Positions 6,721-12,948 of a stretch of DNA of 12,948 nt are shown here, in pieces. The DNA lies in the NCBI GenBank assembly GCA_041589565.1, contig JBFHVL010000092.1:1-12948 (forward strand), given 5' to 3'. The stretch comes from Pleionea sp041589565. GTDB taxonomy: Bacteria > Pseudomonadota > Gammaproteobacteria > Enterobacterales > Kangiellaceae. How positions within the stretch are numbered: the first letter of the stretch is position 1; each line of letters starts with the position of its first letter. The notes beneath the pieces were generated by a model, which saw nothing but the letters and a program-made list of their open reading frames with translations, was not told where the DNA came from and did no database searches. The position numbers and the translations under genes were made by a program.

Positions 6721-7122
6721 TTACTGTTCTAACCAGACTTCTTTTGCCCAGTGCCAAATTGAGTCCCATTCATCATCCGTTAACTTTCCACGCTGCCAGA
6801 AAACCACTTGTCCATCCTGTTCAACACAGTAATAAGACTGGCCTTTCTGACAAATAGGAATTAAGTGCCTTGGAACACCAATGTCCCACGCCTGAAAAGC
6901 CACATCGGGTAAAAAGGTATGCAGATTTTCGTCCGTCGCAGTGACTGGCTCTACAGAGCCATAAACCACATCACTAACCGTCATTAAAAAATCTTTAAAC
7001 TCATCCGGCAACTTGATGAGTAATTGCTCTTCTATCTCAACCAACCGATCAAAGTCGGGCAGCTCAACACTGCCAAAACGATCTTCGTTAAGTGCCCGTA
7101 ACTCATCAACAATTTCATTCAT
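6721..7122 (-). CDS. SMI1/KNR4 (SUKH) family protein
   Basis: A 133-residue soluble protein with the SUKH fold pattern: an N-terminal helix pair leading to the conserved LPDEFKDFL (38-46), a middle strand region, and YYCVEQDGQVVFW (97-109), which matches the family's 'hydrophobic strand, D/G turn, strand' block, ending with a Trp-rich helix. Many bacterial SUKH proteins are immunity proteins to polymorphic or contact-dependent toxins, while others have regulatory roles. No toxin or secretion gene lies beside it, so an immunity role is not supported here. It starts 12 bp after the DUF4399 gene ends and has only a weak ribosome binding site, suggesting co-transcription and translational coupling. 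The ATG at 7122 is the first possible start in frame that keeps the helix intact. Confidence 0.82.
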   Translation of the reverse strand: MNEIVDELRALNEDRFGSVELPDFDRLVEIEEQLLIKLPDEFKDFLMTVSDVVYGSVEPVTATDENLHTFLPDVAFQAWDIGVPRHLIPICQKGQSYYCVEQDGQVVFWQRGKLTDDEWDSIWHWAKEVWLEQ

Positions 7123-7134
7123 ATAAAGACTTAA

Positions 7135-7545
7135 CTACTTCACAGTAATGGTGATTTTTTCAGAAACCACAGGGGGATTATGAGGAATATGCATATGATC
7201 ACCCAGGATCAGTTGCAACGTATGCTTGCCCGCTGGCAACGTTAATGTAACTTCGGTTTGACCGCCACCAAAATGTTTTACATCAGATCCCAAAGGCCGA
7301 TCGAGAGGAGGAAGTTCTTCCATATCGATGAGTAAATGGTGGTGCCCAGTATTTTCTTTTGCGATTCCAGCAGGCGCAACGCCCATGCCCTTTAATCCAA
7401 AGCGAACGGTAAAGGTTTGACCAACAGTTTCACCATCTTTTGGAGATACAATATAAGCCTGAGCTTCGGCAGGTGCAGCGCTACGTTCTGAAGCAACCCC
7501 TGTCAAAGACAGTAAGCAGGCAACGATGATTCCAAATGTTTTCAT
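7135..7545 (-). CDS. Secreted DUF4399 protein
   Basis: A 136-residue exported protein. Residues 1-19 form a Sec signal peptide (MKT, a hydrophobic core, then GVAS), with cleavage likely near residue 19-20. The mature domain matches DUF4399: an immunoglobulin-like beta fold with ENTGHHHLLID (64-74), KHFGGGQTE (90-98) and LGDHMHIPHNPPVVS (114-128). The conserved His clusters (68-70, H91, H117, H119, H122) could bind a metal, but the function of the family is unknown. A strong GGAG lies 7-8 bases before the ATG at 7545. It follows tmcA by 53 bp of very AT-rich DNA that includes a TATATT -10-like hexamer (7572-7567), so it may have its own promoter. The SUKH gene follows after 12 bp. Confidence 0.87.
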   Translation of the reverse strand: MKTFGIIVACLLSLTGVASERSAAPAEAQAYIVSPKDGETVGQTFTVRFGLKGMGVAPAGIAKENTGHHHLLIDMEELPPLDRPLGSDVKHFGGGQTEVTLTLPAGKHTLQLILGDHMHIPHNPPVVSEKITITVK

Positions 7546-7598
7546 TATCTTCTCCCAGTTGAAGTCAATATAAATTGATTAATCTTAATTAAGTCAGT

Positions 7599-9827
7599 TT
7601 ATGACTTGGTTGAGCTCGAAGTAATCCTATCGACTATCCTTTGTACATGCAATTGCAGCGTATCTTGAACTTGCTGCTTTCCACTTACGCCTAACAATAT
7701 GGCCAACTGCCCTGGCTCCCGCCATTGCCAAATGGCCGCAACCAAGGCCTGTAATCCACTTGATAGTTCTTCATCTAATGGTTTAACACTCAGCCCGGCT
7801 CGCAAGAGTCGGTCCAGCGTATCGATCACGTCCTCCAGCAAACACTCTCCCTGAAAAAAGGCTTTTGCATTGTTCAAGTCGACACTACTTATCTCGCTGC
7901 GCAAAGGTTGCTGTTGCCAAAGTTGTACGATTATTTCGGCATCAAGTTGCTGAAAAGTTGAGCTCAAAAGTCGCTCGGTTATTTCGAAAAATCGCGGCTG
8001 CAATGAAGGCCATCGAGGATGCAATTGCAGTGGCTTACATACCAATAAGCTGTGACATCCAGAAGACTTGTCCCGCTTTAACCCCAGACGCACGGGCTGA
8101 AAATCAGCCGATAACCAAAATGGCAACAAATCACTCGATGCGGCAAAGCTACTGCTGAGATAATCCAAGTTTTGCTGCTTTGCTCGTCGTTCTATTTGTT
8201 GCAACATACACCGTCCCAAAAATTGGCGGCGGTATTCTGCTAACACAGCAATGCGTTGAACTCGCCATCCACACAACTGAGCCAGCTCGGACATTCGTAA
8301 ATTATAGGCAAACGACTGCGGCGTCAGCTGCCCTCTAACCCGGCGTTTTCCGTTCATTACCTGCTGCGCCAAGTCTTTATCTAAACCACTTTCTTTCAAT
8401 AAAACGGAAACCGCAACAACTTGCGATTGGTAAACACCCACTAACAGATTTCGATGCGGATGATCCATAAGCTGCCGTAAATCATCGGGAGTTGTTTGGT
8501 AGTGCGACTCCACCAATAAAGTAAACGCCTGAGCCAAAATTGGCTCTTCAACTGCCTGCCCGGGGCTTATCCAGCTCCATTCAACTTTATCCAGCGAAAA
8601 CTCATCAAGATTCGCCGAATGCGGATCACCCGGCGCGTTCATCTGCGATTTAATTAGAGAAGGAGCTAATAACAGGGCATCCCGTACCCAGGACTCCAGC
8701 GGATCGCCTGCACTCCAACGAATAGGATCATGAAGTTGAAAAGATCGCCATTGCGGCATTAATGAATCCAGCTCTGAGGTAAAACGAATGGCAAAGCCAC
8801 GACCGTTACCTTCATAACCATGAATCGTGGACGAAAAAACCAGTCGATTAACACCGAGTAATAATTGACGCAGCATAGGTACAGGGATGGCCGCCGCTTC
8901 ATCCACTAAAACACCGTCCACCTTAAGCGCTCGCTCATGCAGTCGATGAATCAGTTCGTCCGGTGCAACAAATTGCAAATGATGCTGCAGTTCTTCAGGA
9001 ACCAACTTATTAAACCAGTGAAAGACTTGCTGGCATGCCTGAGAATTCGGTGCAGTGATAACAAATGACTTATTGGTCGCGTTAACCAGCTCTGCTACCG
9101 CAACACCGAGTGCCGAGCTTTTTCCACGACCACGGTCGGCTGTGAGTACACAAGGCCGCTTGGCATGACCTTTAAACACCTGCTTAATGCACTCTATCGC
9201 CTGCTGTTGCTGTGACATTGCACGCCATTCTTGCGCAGTCTGATGAGAAAAATCTGGCGCTATATCGGTATTTTTAGGCTTATTATCAGTTAGATATTGA
9301 GCTTGTTGTGGCTCCAAGACTTGCTCGCTCTCCATCCAGTAAAACTTCTGACGATAAAGCTTAACCAAGCGTGGCAGGAAAAAACCTGCTGTAGTTAAGG
9401 GCTCACCAAATAGACGCAATGTTTCACTGCAAGGCTGGGACAGCCAGTCACTCAAGGGTGTCGTAATAATAATCAGCAATCCACCGGCCGCAAGGCTGCC
9501 CGCTGCAGCCGCCAATAAATTTGCGCGCAGTCCATCGCGCGCATCAATCACAATCAGAGGCCACTCCTGCCCCAACATTTGCCGATAGTTTGCGGTAGTC
9601 AGATACGCGTGATTTGCAATGGGTTTCGATGATATCCAGAGGCCTTCGCCCAAAGCTTTTTCACCGAGCCACTGCTCAAGTCGAGCTACACATTGACTTT
9701 GAGCCAATTCAACTTCGGCGTTCGGCTCAATCATCCACAACGGCATACGATGGCGATTTCGCCGCAATCGCTGCTGCTGTCGAGATAAAATAGATTTAAA
9801 CTCCGTGACCGAATAGACGTTTTCCAC
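7599..9827 (-). CDS. tmcA: tRNA(Met) cytidine acetyltransferase TmcA
   Basis: A 742-residue enzyme that makes N4-acetylcytidine at the wobble position of elongator tRNA-Met, using acetyl-CoA and ATP. Domains in order: an N-terminal DUF1726-type domain (about 60-165); an RNA-helicase-like ATPase with Walker A DRGRGKS (231-237), DEAAAIP (309-315) and GYEGNGRGF (337-345); a GNAT domain with RIAVLAEYRRQFLGR (525-539) as the acetyl-CoA motif; and a C-terminal helical tRNA-binding part. It is longer than E. coli TmcA (671) mainly in loops and the C terminus. The start is uncertain. GTG at 9827 fits the E. coli N terminus and has AAGG 12 bases upstream; GTG at 9848 adds seven residues but has no visible ribosome site. 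It is divergent from a GNAT gene and heads a minus-strand series. Confidence 0.95.
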   Translation of the reverse strand: MENVYSVTEFKSILSRQQQRLRRNRHRMPLWMIEPNAEVELAQSQCVARLEQWLGEKALGEGLWISSKPIANHAYLTTANYRQMLGQEWPLIVIDARDGLRANLLAAAAGSLAAGGLLIIITTPLSDWLSQPCSETLRLFGEPLTTAGFFLPRLVKLYRQKFYWMESEQVLEPQQAQYLTDNKPKNTDIAPDFSHQTAQEWRAMSQQQQAIECIKQVFKGHAKRPCVLTADRGRGKSSALGVAVAELVNATNKSFVITAPNSQACQQVFHWFNKLVPEELQHHLQFVAPDELIHRLHERALKVDGVLVDEAAAIPVPMLRQLLLGVNRLVFSSTIHGYEGNGRGFAIRFTSELDSLMPQWRSFQLHDPIRWSAGDPLESWVRDALLLAPSLIKSQMNAPGDPHSANLDEFSLDKVEWSWISPGQAVEEPILAQAFTLLVESHYQTTPDDLRQLMDHPHRNLLVGVYQSQVVAVSVLLKESGLDKDLAQQVMNGKRRVRGQLTPQSFAYNLRMSELAQLCGWRVQRIAVLAEYRRQFLGRCMLQQIERRAKQQNLDYLSSSFAASSDLLPFWLSADFQPVRLGLKRDKSSGCHSLLVCKPLQLHPRWPSLQPRFFEITERLLSSTFQQLDAEIIVQLWQQQPLRSEISSVDLNNAKAFFQGECLLEDVIDTLDRLLRAGLSVKPLDEELSSGLQALVAAIWQWREPGQLAILLGVSGKQQVQDTLQLHVQRIVDRITSSSTKS

Positions 9828-9881
9828 GATTGATCGACACCTTATCACTTTTTAGCACTGTTACTGACCGACCGGCAGCAT

Positions 9882-9887
9882 TACAAT
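9882..9887 (+). promoter_or_regulatory. Possible -10 element of the GNAT gene
   Basis: TACAAT matches five of six bases of the -10 consensus and would give a start near 9894 and a leader of about 23 nt. The -35 region is poor. It lies in the short gap between divergent tmcA and the GNAT gene. Confidence 0.3.
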
Positions 9888-9916
9888 ATGGTCAAATAGT
9901 TTACCCTACCACGGCC

Positions 9917-10387
9917 ATGAGTAACGAGTTAAACATAAAACAAGCAACTTTGGATGATCTTGATGAGCTGGCAGCCATGTTTAACGAATATCGCCAGTTT
10001 TATCGCCAGACGTCCAATTTCGAAGGTTGCAAATCATTTTTACAACAGCGGTTCGAAACAAGTGAGTCGATAGCTTTTATTGCCTGGTTAAAAGATAAAG
10101 CGGCCGGGTTTATTCACTTGTACCCGGGTTATTCTTCTGTGCATTTAAAGCCGATATGGACCATGAATGATCTTTATGTACGTTCTTTTGCACGGCGAAA
10201 AGGCGTTGGTTTTGCACTGCTTGATAAAGCCAAAGAAATGGGTATTGAAAGCGGTGCCATTGTGATCAAGTTATCTACCGAGCAACGCAACCTTGCTGCG
10301 CAACAAGTGTATCAGGCCAAGGGGTATCGTCGCGATCAAACCTTTTACCACTACACATTGCCTCTGGTGGGAAAAGAAACCAAGTAA
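9917..10387 (+). CDS. GNAT-family N-acetyltransferase
   Basis: A 156-residue single-domain acetyltransferase. It begins with NIKQATLDDLDELAAMFNEYRQFY (6-29 region), the usual GNAT strand-1/helix-1 pattern. Strand 4 and motif A follow as MNDLYVRSFARRKGVGFALL (83-102), where R94, G96 and G98 form the acetyl-CoA pyrophosphate loop, then LSTEQRNLAAQQVYQAKGY (119-137), the motif B region. The substrate is not predictable; the family includes amine, amino-acid and protein acetyltransferases. The ATG at 9917 was chosen because homology starts directly after it. An upstream TTG at 9830 would overlap the tmcA start and adds an unmatched 29 residues. The ribosome site is weak. It is divergent from tmcA, but any functional link to that enzyme is speculative. 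Confidence 0.87.
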   Translation: MSNELNIKQATLDDLDELAAMFNEYRQFYRQTSNFEGCKSFLQQRFETSESIAFIAWLKDKAAGFIHLYPGYSSVHLKPIWTMNDLYVRSFARRKGVGFALLDKAKEMGIESGAIVIKLSTEQRNLAAQQVYQAKGYRRDQTFYHYTLPLVGKETK

Positions 10388-10413
10388 AAAAAAGCGGTGG
10401 AAAATCCACCGCT
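10386..10413 (-). terminator. Intrinsic terminator of the small coiled-coil gene
   Basis: On the minus strand AGCGGTGGA (10413-10405 as read) and TCCACCGCT (10401-10393) pair perfectly around a 3-nt loop and are followed by eight T residues (10393-10386, the first shared with the stem end). This is a textbook terminator for minus-strand transcripts, about 51 bp after the coiled-coil gene. The stem also sits right behind the GNAT stop and may limit plus-strand read-through, although that side has no T-run. Confidence 0.82.
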
Positions 10414-10464
10414 GCCAAAGGGCAATTTGAGACAGATTGTTGAAAGAGTACCTATGAAAACCAG

Positions 10465-10671
10465 CTAGGACAAAGTGCTGAGTCTTTCGTTCACTTTAGA
10501 CAACTCATTTAACGCCAGCCTCATTAATGCATTCAGCACTTCTGTATTTTGAAGCTGAACAGCTCGCTCTTCGGAGTCAGCTTCAAGTCCTTGTGCAAAA
10601 TCAGCTTTAATCGCTTCTATCCGTTGTTCCAACTCGACCTTACGCTGCTCAAGTTGCTCTATCGAATACAT
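10465..10671 (-). CDS. Small coiled-coil protein, DksA/TraR-like helix without zinc finger
   Basis: A 68-residue acidic, almost wholly helical cytosolic protein. The sequence after YSIEQLEQRK is a heptad-like coiled coil, followed by ADSEERAVQLQNTEVLNALM and ELSKVNERL. The 'D-x-EE-A-x-x-x-N/E-x-EVL' block and the final helix resemble the coiled-coil arm of DksA/TraR-type RNA-polymerase-binding proteins just before their C4 zinc finger. The protein stops where the zinc finger would start, and no remnant is readable in the other frames downstream. ATG at 10671 is preferred because the predicted promoter (-10 at 10710-10705) would start RNA near 10698. ATG at 10698 adds nine residues (MFICEETPV) but would then be nearly leaderless. 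The family link is a pattern judgement; it could instead be an unrelated small helical protein. Confidence 0.6.
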   Translation of the reverse strand: MYSIEQLEQRKVELEQRIEAIKADFAQGLEADSEERAVQLQNTEVLNALMRLALNELSKVNERLSTLS

Positions 10672-10704
10672 TACTGGCGTTTCTTCACAAATGAACATGA
10701 AAAT

Positions 10705-10745
10705 ATTCTAATCCGTACATTTTGTTTATGGTTGACCTGGATCAA
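10705..10745 (-). promoter_or_regulatory. FNR/ANR-type box with class II promoter
   Basis: TTGACctggATCAA (10732-10745) differs at one base from the FNR/ANR consensus TTGAT-N4-ATCAA. On the minus strand a TAGAAT -10 hexamer (10710-10705) predicts a start at about 10698, which puts the box centre at about -41, the classical class II activation position. There is no good -35, as expected for an activator-dependent promoter. This suggests induction of the small coiled-coil gene at low oxygen. Confidence 0.6.
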
Positions 10746-10765
10746 ACTTAAGATCAAAAAGCAGG

Positions 10766-10880
10766 TAACATCTAATCGTTCTGGTGTGAAGAAGGTGCGG
10801 TCTACCCCCAGGGTCGTCTTGGTTGTTGGTAAGACTCAAAGTGTTGGTACAGCAATGAGTCCAGAGGGAGACCGCAAACT
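10766..10880. other. Structured intergenic stretch, possible small RNA
   Basis: TGCGGTCT (10796-10803) pairs perfectly with AGACCGCA (10869-10876) and extends into CCC/GGG past a one-base bulge, enclosing GTCTT/AAGAC (10816-10820/10831-10835) or, alternatively, GACTC/GAGTC (10833-10837/10857-10861). On the plus strand TAACAT (10766-10771) or TCTAAT (10771-10776) could be a -10 lying about 40-45 bp from the FNR-type box, so the box could also serve a divergent transcript. No plus-strand terminator with a T-run is visible. A plus-strand open frame runs through it, but its codon use and composition do not look genuine. Confidence 0.35.
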
Positions 10881-10933
10881 GAATAAAAACGGCCGAGTCG
10901 CATTTTAGCCTGGGGGGACTGATACGATCGGCC
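10881..10933 (-). terminator. Likely terminator of the His/Tyr-rich protein gene
   Basis: On the minus strand GGCCGATCG (10933-10925) pairs with CGA-c-TCGGCC (10900-10891) with one bulged base, and GTTTTTATTC follows (10890-10881). The loop is large (24 nt), so efficiency is uncertain. The position, about 32 bp after the stop at 10966, fits termination of that gene. Confidence 0.55.
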
Positions 10934-10965
10934 AAGGGGGTTAGAAATCAAATACTCTTGCGGGA

Positions 10966-11760
10966 CTAATCAAACAGTAGTGCACCAACTATCACACCAA
11001 AGGCAATGTCTTCCCAGTCCACTCTAAAGTGCCAATGTGGGCAATGGTGGCTGTGATAGTGCTCATCCAGATAGTCGTAATAGTAATCGTACACCCATAC
11101 CGGATAATGATGATGTATCGTCACATAATGACTACGATAGGGACGATAGTAGTAACCATGTCGATGATAGTTACGATAATGGTGACTGCTGTGATAATGT
11201 TTACGCCAATTATGCAGACGACTACGGTGCCAACTATGTTGTCCTCGATCATAGTGGCGATACTTATCAACAAAATGGCGCTGTTTGTCTTTTTTCCATT
11301 CGCGTCGATGCTCAACACGTACCGGATGTTTTTTACCATCATCGTGCCGAGTCACATGACGAGAAGGCGCCACCCGGTTTTTATCTCCGGAATGCTCTCT
11401 CACTTCACGGTGTCGCGAATGAGTTACTTGAGATTTATCATCGGTACGCTCACGCACTTCACCGTAGCGAGAGTTTGACTTGACGCTGCTATTGCGATGC
11501 CCTTCATTAGCATTAGAGTATCGAACTTGTCGCTCTGGCGCTAAATAACCACTGTCTCGACGTGGCTTGGAATTGCTGTAATTTTCGCGATTAACATGTC
11601 GTGAACGGACATTCGAATCGCGCTGACTCTTTACATTGGAGCTTTGCGAATAGGATGAACGCGATTTTACCTCGCGATCGCGGTTTTCGCGGGCTTCTGA
11701 ATCCTGAATGACCAACGACAGACTCAAAGTTGCCGCCATTACCAATACCGATGTTTTCAT
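10966..11760 (-). CDS. Secreted His/Tyr/Arg-rich low-complexity protein
   Basis: A 264-residue exported protein that I cannot assign to a named family. Residues 1-23 form a signal peptide ending in DSEA. Residues 24-165 are charged and Ser/Arg-rich, with an imperfect tandem repeat (101-117 EVRERTDDKSQV... and 119-135 EVREHSGDKNRV...). Residues 166-244 are extremely rich in His, Tyr and Trp (for example HHYRNYHRHGYYYRPYR, 193-209). The end is a conserved-looking DWEDIAFGVIVGALLFD (248-264), whose hydrophobic FGVIVGALLF could insert in a membrane or anchor an envelope protein. The His/Tyr content suggests metal or surface binding, but no function is known. AGGAA lies about 8 bases before the ATG at 11760. 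It appears monocistronic, with a probable terminator at 10933-10881. Unrelated-looking composition relative to its neighbours reflects the low complexity rather than proven transfer. Confidence 0.78.
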   Translation of the reverse strand: MKTSVLVMAATLSLSLVIQDSEARENRDREVKSRSSYSQSSNVKSQRDSNVRSRHVNRENYSNSKPRRDSGYLAPERQVRYSNANEGHRNSSVKSNSRYGEVRERTDDKSQVTHSRHREVREHSGDKNRVAPSRHVTRHDDGKKHPVRVEHRREWKKDKQRHFVDKYRHYDRGQHSWHRSRLHNWRKHYHSSHHYRNYHRHGYYYRPYRSHYVTIHHHYPVWVYDYYYDYLDEHYHSHHCPHWHFRVDWEDIAFGVIVGALLFD

Positions 11761-12064
11761 GGGTATTTCCTCGTTATTTCCGTGTTATGGTCCATATTAG
11801 AAAAAGTAAACTGAACAAAGCCTTAACCAGAAAAAATTATTGAAATTAACGGTTTGAAGCGCCTATTCTGCCGTAAAAGGGCTATATACGATAAAGTCCG
11901 TTGATTGTGAGGAAGCCAGCTAAAACACGGCGCATTAGCGTGCTTTCGAAAGTATCTAGTAACCAATGGCTATTTAAAATTCGCCTTTTAATTCCAGATA
12001 ATAGTCAGTAACTCCAAGACTTTAACACCTAACCTTAAATTGAACGGGTCATACGGAAAACACC
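11761..12064. other. Divergent intergenic region before alaC
   Basis: This 304-bp stretch lies between the divergent His/Tyr-rich gene and alaC and contains no gene I can support. On the plus strand TTGAAA (11840-11845) and TATTCT (11864-11869), 18 bp apart, form a fair sigma-70-type promoter, but it is nearly 190 bp upstream of the alaC ATG. A 5-bp dyad GCTAA/TTAGC (11919-11939) and the palindrome CTTTCGAAAG (11943-11952) lie in between. No riboswitch or attenuator structure is recognisable. Confidence 0.4.
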
Positions 12065-12948
12065 ATGGAAACAGAATTTAACCGCATCAAACGCCTTCCC
12101 CCCTATGTCTTTAATGTCATTGGCGAATTAAAGCAGGCAGCACGAGCACGCGGTGAGGATATTGTTGATTTGAGTATGGGAAACCCCGATCAGCCCACGC
12201 CTTCACATATTGTGGAGAAAATGATCGAAGCCACTCAGGATCCCCGTACCCACCGCTACAGCCAGTCGCGTGGCATTCCCCGACTACGTCAAGCTATCTG
12301 TAACTGGTACCAAAAGAATTATCAGGTTGAGTTGGATCCCGAAACTGAAGCCATTGTTACCATAGGCTCCAAAGAAGGACTGGCTCATTTGGCAATGGCC
12401 ACCATGGAGCGCGGTGACTCGGTGATTGTCCCAAACCCCGCCTACCCGATTCATCCTTATGGATTTGTCATTGCCGGTGCAGAAATTTTGCACGTTCCGC
12501 TCAACAGTCACGACCAGTTTTTCGAAGAAGTGGATAAAACGCTTCGCATGACCTGGCCGAAGCCAAAAATGTTGTTGCTCAATTTTCCCGCCAATCCCAC
12601 CACCGAAGTGGTGGAACTGGACTTTTTTGAACGAGTGGTAGCCATCGCCAAAGAACATCAAATTTGGGTGGTACAAGATTTGGCCTACGCCGATATTGTG
12701 TTCGATGGTTACAAAGCACCTTCGATTCTCCAGGTTGATGGAGCCAAAGACGTCGCCGTGGAATTTTATTCATTGTCCAAAAGCTACAACATGCCCGGAT
12801 GGCGACTAGGCTTTTGCTGTGGTAACCCAACCCTTATCCATGCCTTGGCGCGGCTCAAGTCGTATTTGGATTATGGAATTTTTACACCATTACAAGTTGC
12901 AGCCATAACGGCGCTTGAAGGACCACAAGATTGTGTCAAAGAAATTTG
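12065..12948 (+). CDS. alaC: Alanine aminotransferase AlaC (5' part, cut by window end)
   Basis: The first 294 codons of a PLP-dependent class I aminotransferase very similar to E. coli AlaC (about 412 residues), which makes alanine from pyruvate and glutamate in the cytosol. Matching blocks: RLPPYVFNVIGELK (10-23), MGNPDQPTP (38-46), TIGSKEGLAH (99-108), PNPAYPIH (123-130), NFPANPTT (173-180, N177 contacts PLP), DLAYADI (205-211, D205 and Y208), SLSKSYNMPGWR (236-247, Schiff-base K239) and YGIFTPLQVAA (270-280). The C-terminal part with the carboxylate-binding Arg lies beyond the window. The ATG at 12065 aligns with the family start, and a weak CGGAA lies about 9 bases upstream. In related genomes homoserine dehydrogenase and threonine synthase genes often follow; that cannot be seen here. 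Confidence 0.93.
   Translation, partial: METEFNRIKRLPPYVFNVIGELKQAARARGEDIVDLSMGNPDQPTPSHIVEKMIEATQDPRTHRYSQSRGIPRLRQAICNWYQKNYQVELDPETEAIVTIGSKEGLAHLAMATMERGDSVIVPNPAYPIHPYGFVIAGAEILHVPLNSHDQFFEEVDKTLRMTWPKPKMLLLNFPANPTTEVVELDFFERVVAIAKEHQIWVVQDLAYADIVFDGYKAPSILQVDGAKDVAVEFYSLSKSYNMPGWRLGFCCGNPTLIHALARLKSYLDYGIFTPLQVAAITALEGPQDCVKEI

Noticed and set aside
7140..7545. DUF4399 protein as a lipoprotein (Cys10 in IIVAC)
   Set aside because: The Cys lies only nine residues from the start, too early for a lipoprotein signal, whereas a normal signal-peptidase site is present near residue 19.
10549..10935. Open frames on both strands across the structured region (plus to 10908, minus 10726-10935)
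   Set aside because: Neither has a ribosome site or a family pattern, and codon choice (AGG, CCC, AAG runs) is unlike the neighbouring real genes. The plus frame also overlaps the small coiled-coil gene.
10699..10965. 6S RNA, RNase P RNA, tmRNA or signal recognition particle RNA
   Set aside because: The conserved cores I know for these RNAs are absent, and the gene neighbourhood does not fit.
11029..11483. Two long overlapping plus-strand open frames (about 149 codons), one very hydrophobic and Met/Val/Ile-rich
   Set aside because: They are antisense to the His/Tyr-rich gene. Complements of CAY and TAY codons read as ATG/GTG/ATA/GTA, which creates a false membrane-protein look.
12284..12830. 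Two minus-strand open frames
   Set aside because: They lie wholly inside alaC, which has extensive recognisable homology on the plus strand.

Overview
The window looks like chromosomal DNA of a gammaproteobacterium with moderate GC content. The glnK-amtB pair, a TmcA-type tRNA acetyltransferase with long C-terminal regions, an AlaC-type aminotransferase and REP-like palindromic intergenic repeats all point that way. A marine lineage such as the Kangiella/Oceanospirillales group is possible, but that is only an impression. I see no rRNA, tRNA, CRISPR array, transposase or phage gene. Most genes are housekeeping, and the unusual material is concentrated in four places noted below.

Layout. Positions 1-479 hold no convincing gene. 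They are a mosaic of at least five different palindromic repeat units. A minus-strand block follows: a small tandem CDGSH iron-sulfur protein (480-719), then the ammonium channel gene amtB and its PII regulator glnK (843-2443, transcribed glnK to amtB). The glnK upstream region (2444-2745) carries a sigma-54 promoter with exact GG-N10-GC spacing and an NtrC-type dyad about 85 bp upstream of the expected start, so this operon is probably switched on by nitrogen limitation. A lone plus-strand atypical short-chain dehydrogenase gene (2746-3570) lies on the other side of that region.

From 9827 down to 3589 a long minus-strand series reads: tmcA (tRNA-Met wobble cytidine acetylation), a secreted DUF4399 protein, a SUKH/SMI1-KNR4 protein, a 776-residue protein joining a DUF3667-like zinc-ribbon/membrane domain to an M28 metallopeptidase, and a YugP-like membrane metalloprotease. 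A strong hairpin sits between the last two. Predicted topology puts the M28 domain on the periplasmic side of the inner membrane. A GNAT acetyltransferase gene (9917-10387, plus strand) is divergent from tmcA.

The right-hand part holds a very small coiled-coil protein resembling the helical part of DksA/TraR proteins without their zinc finger. Its promoter carries an FNR/ANR-type box at about -41. Next come a structured intergenic stretch (10780-10935) and a secreted His/Tyr/Arg-rich protein with a hydrophobic tail. The window ends inside alaC (12065-12948, plus strand), an alanine-forming aminotransferase cut by the window edge.

Most worth following up: the DUF3667-M28 fusion, the FNR-box/small coiled-coil gene with the adjacent structured region, the His/Tyr-rich secreted protein, and the repeat mosaic at the left end.
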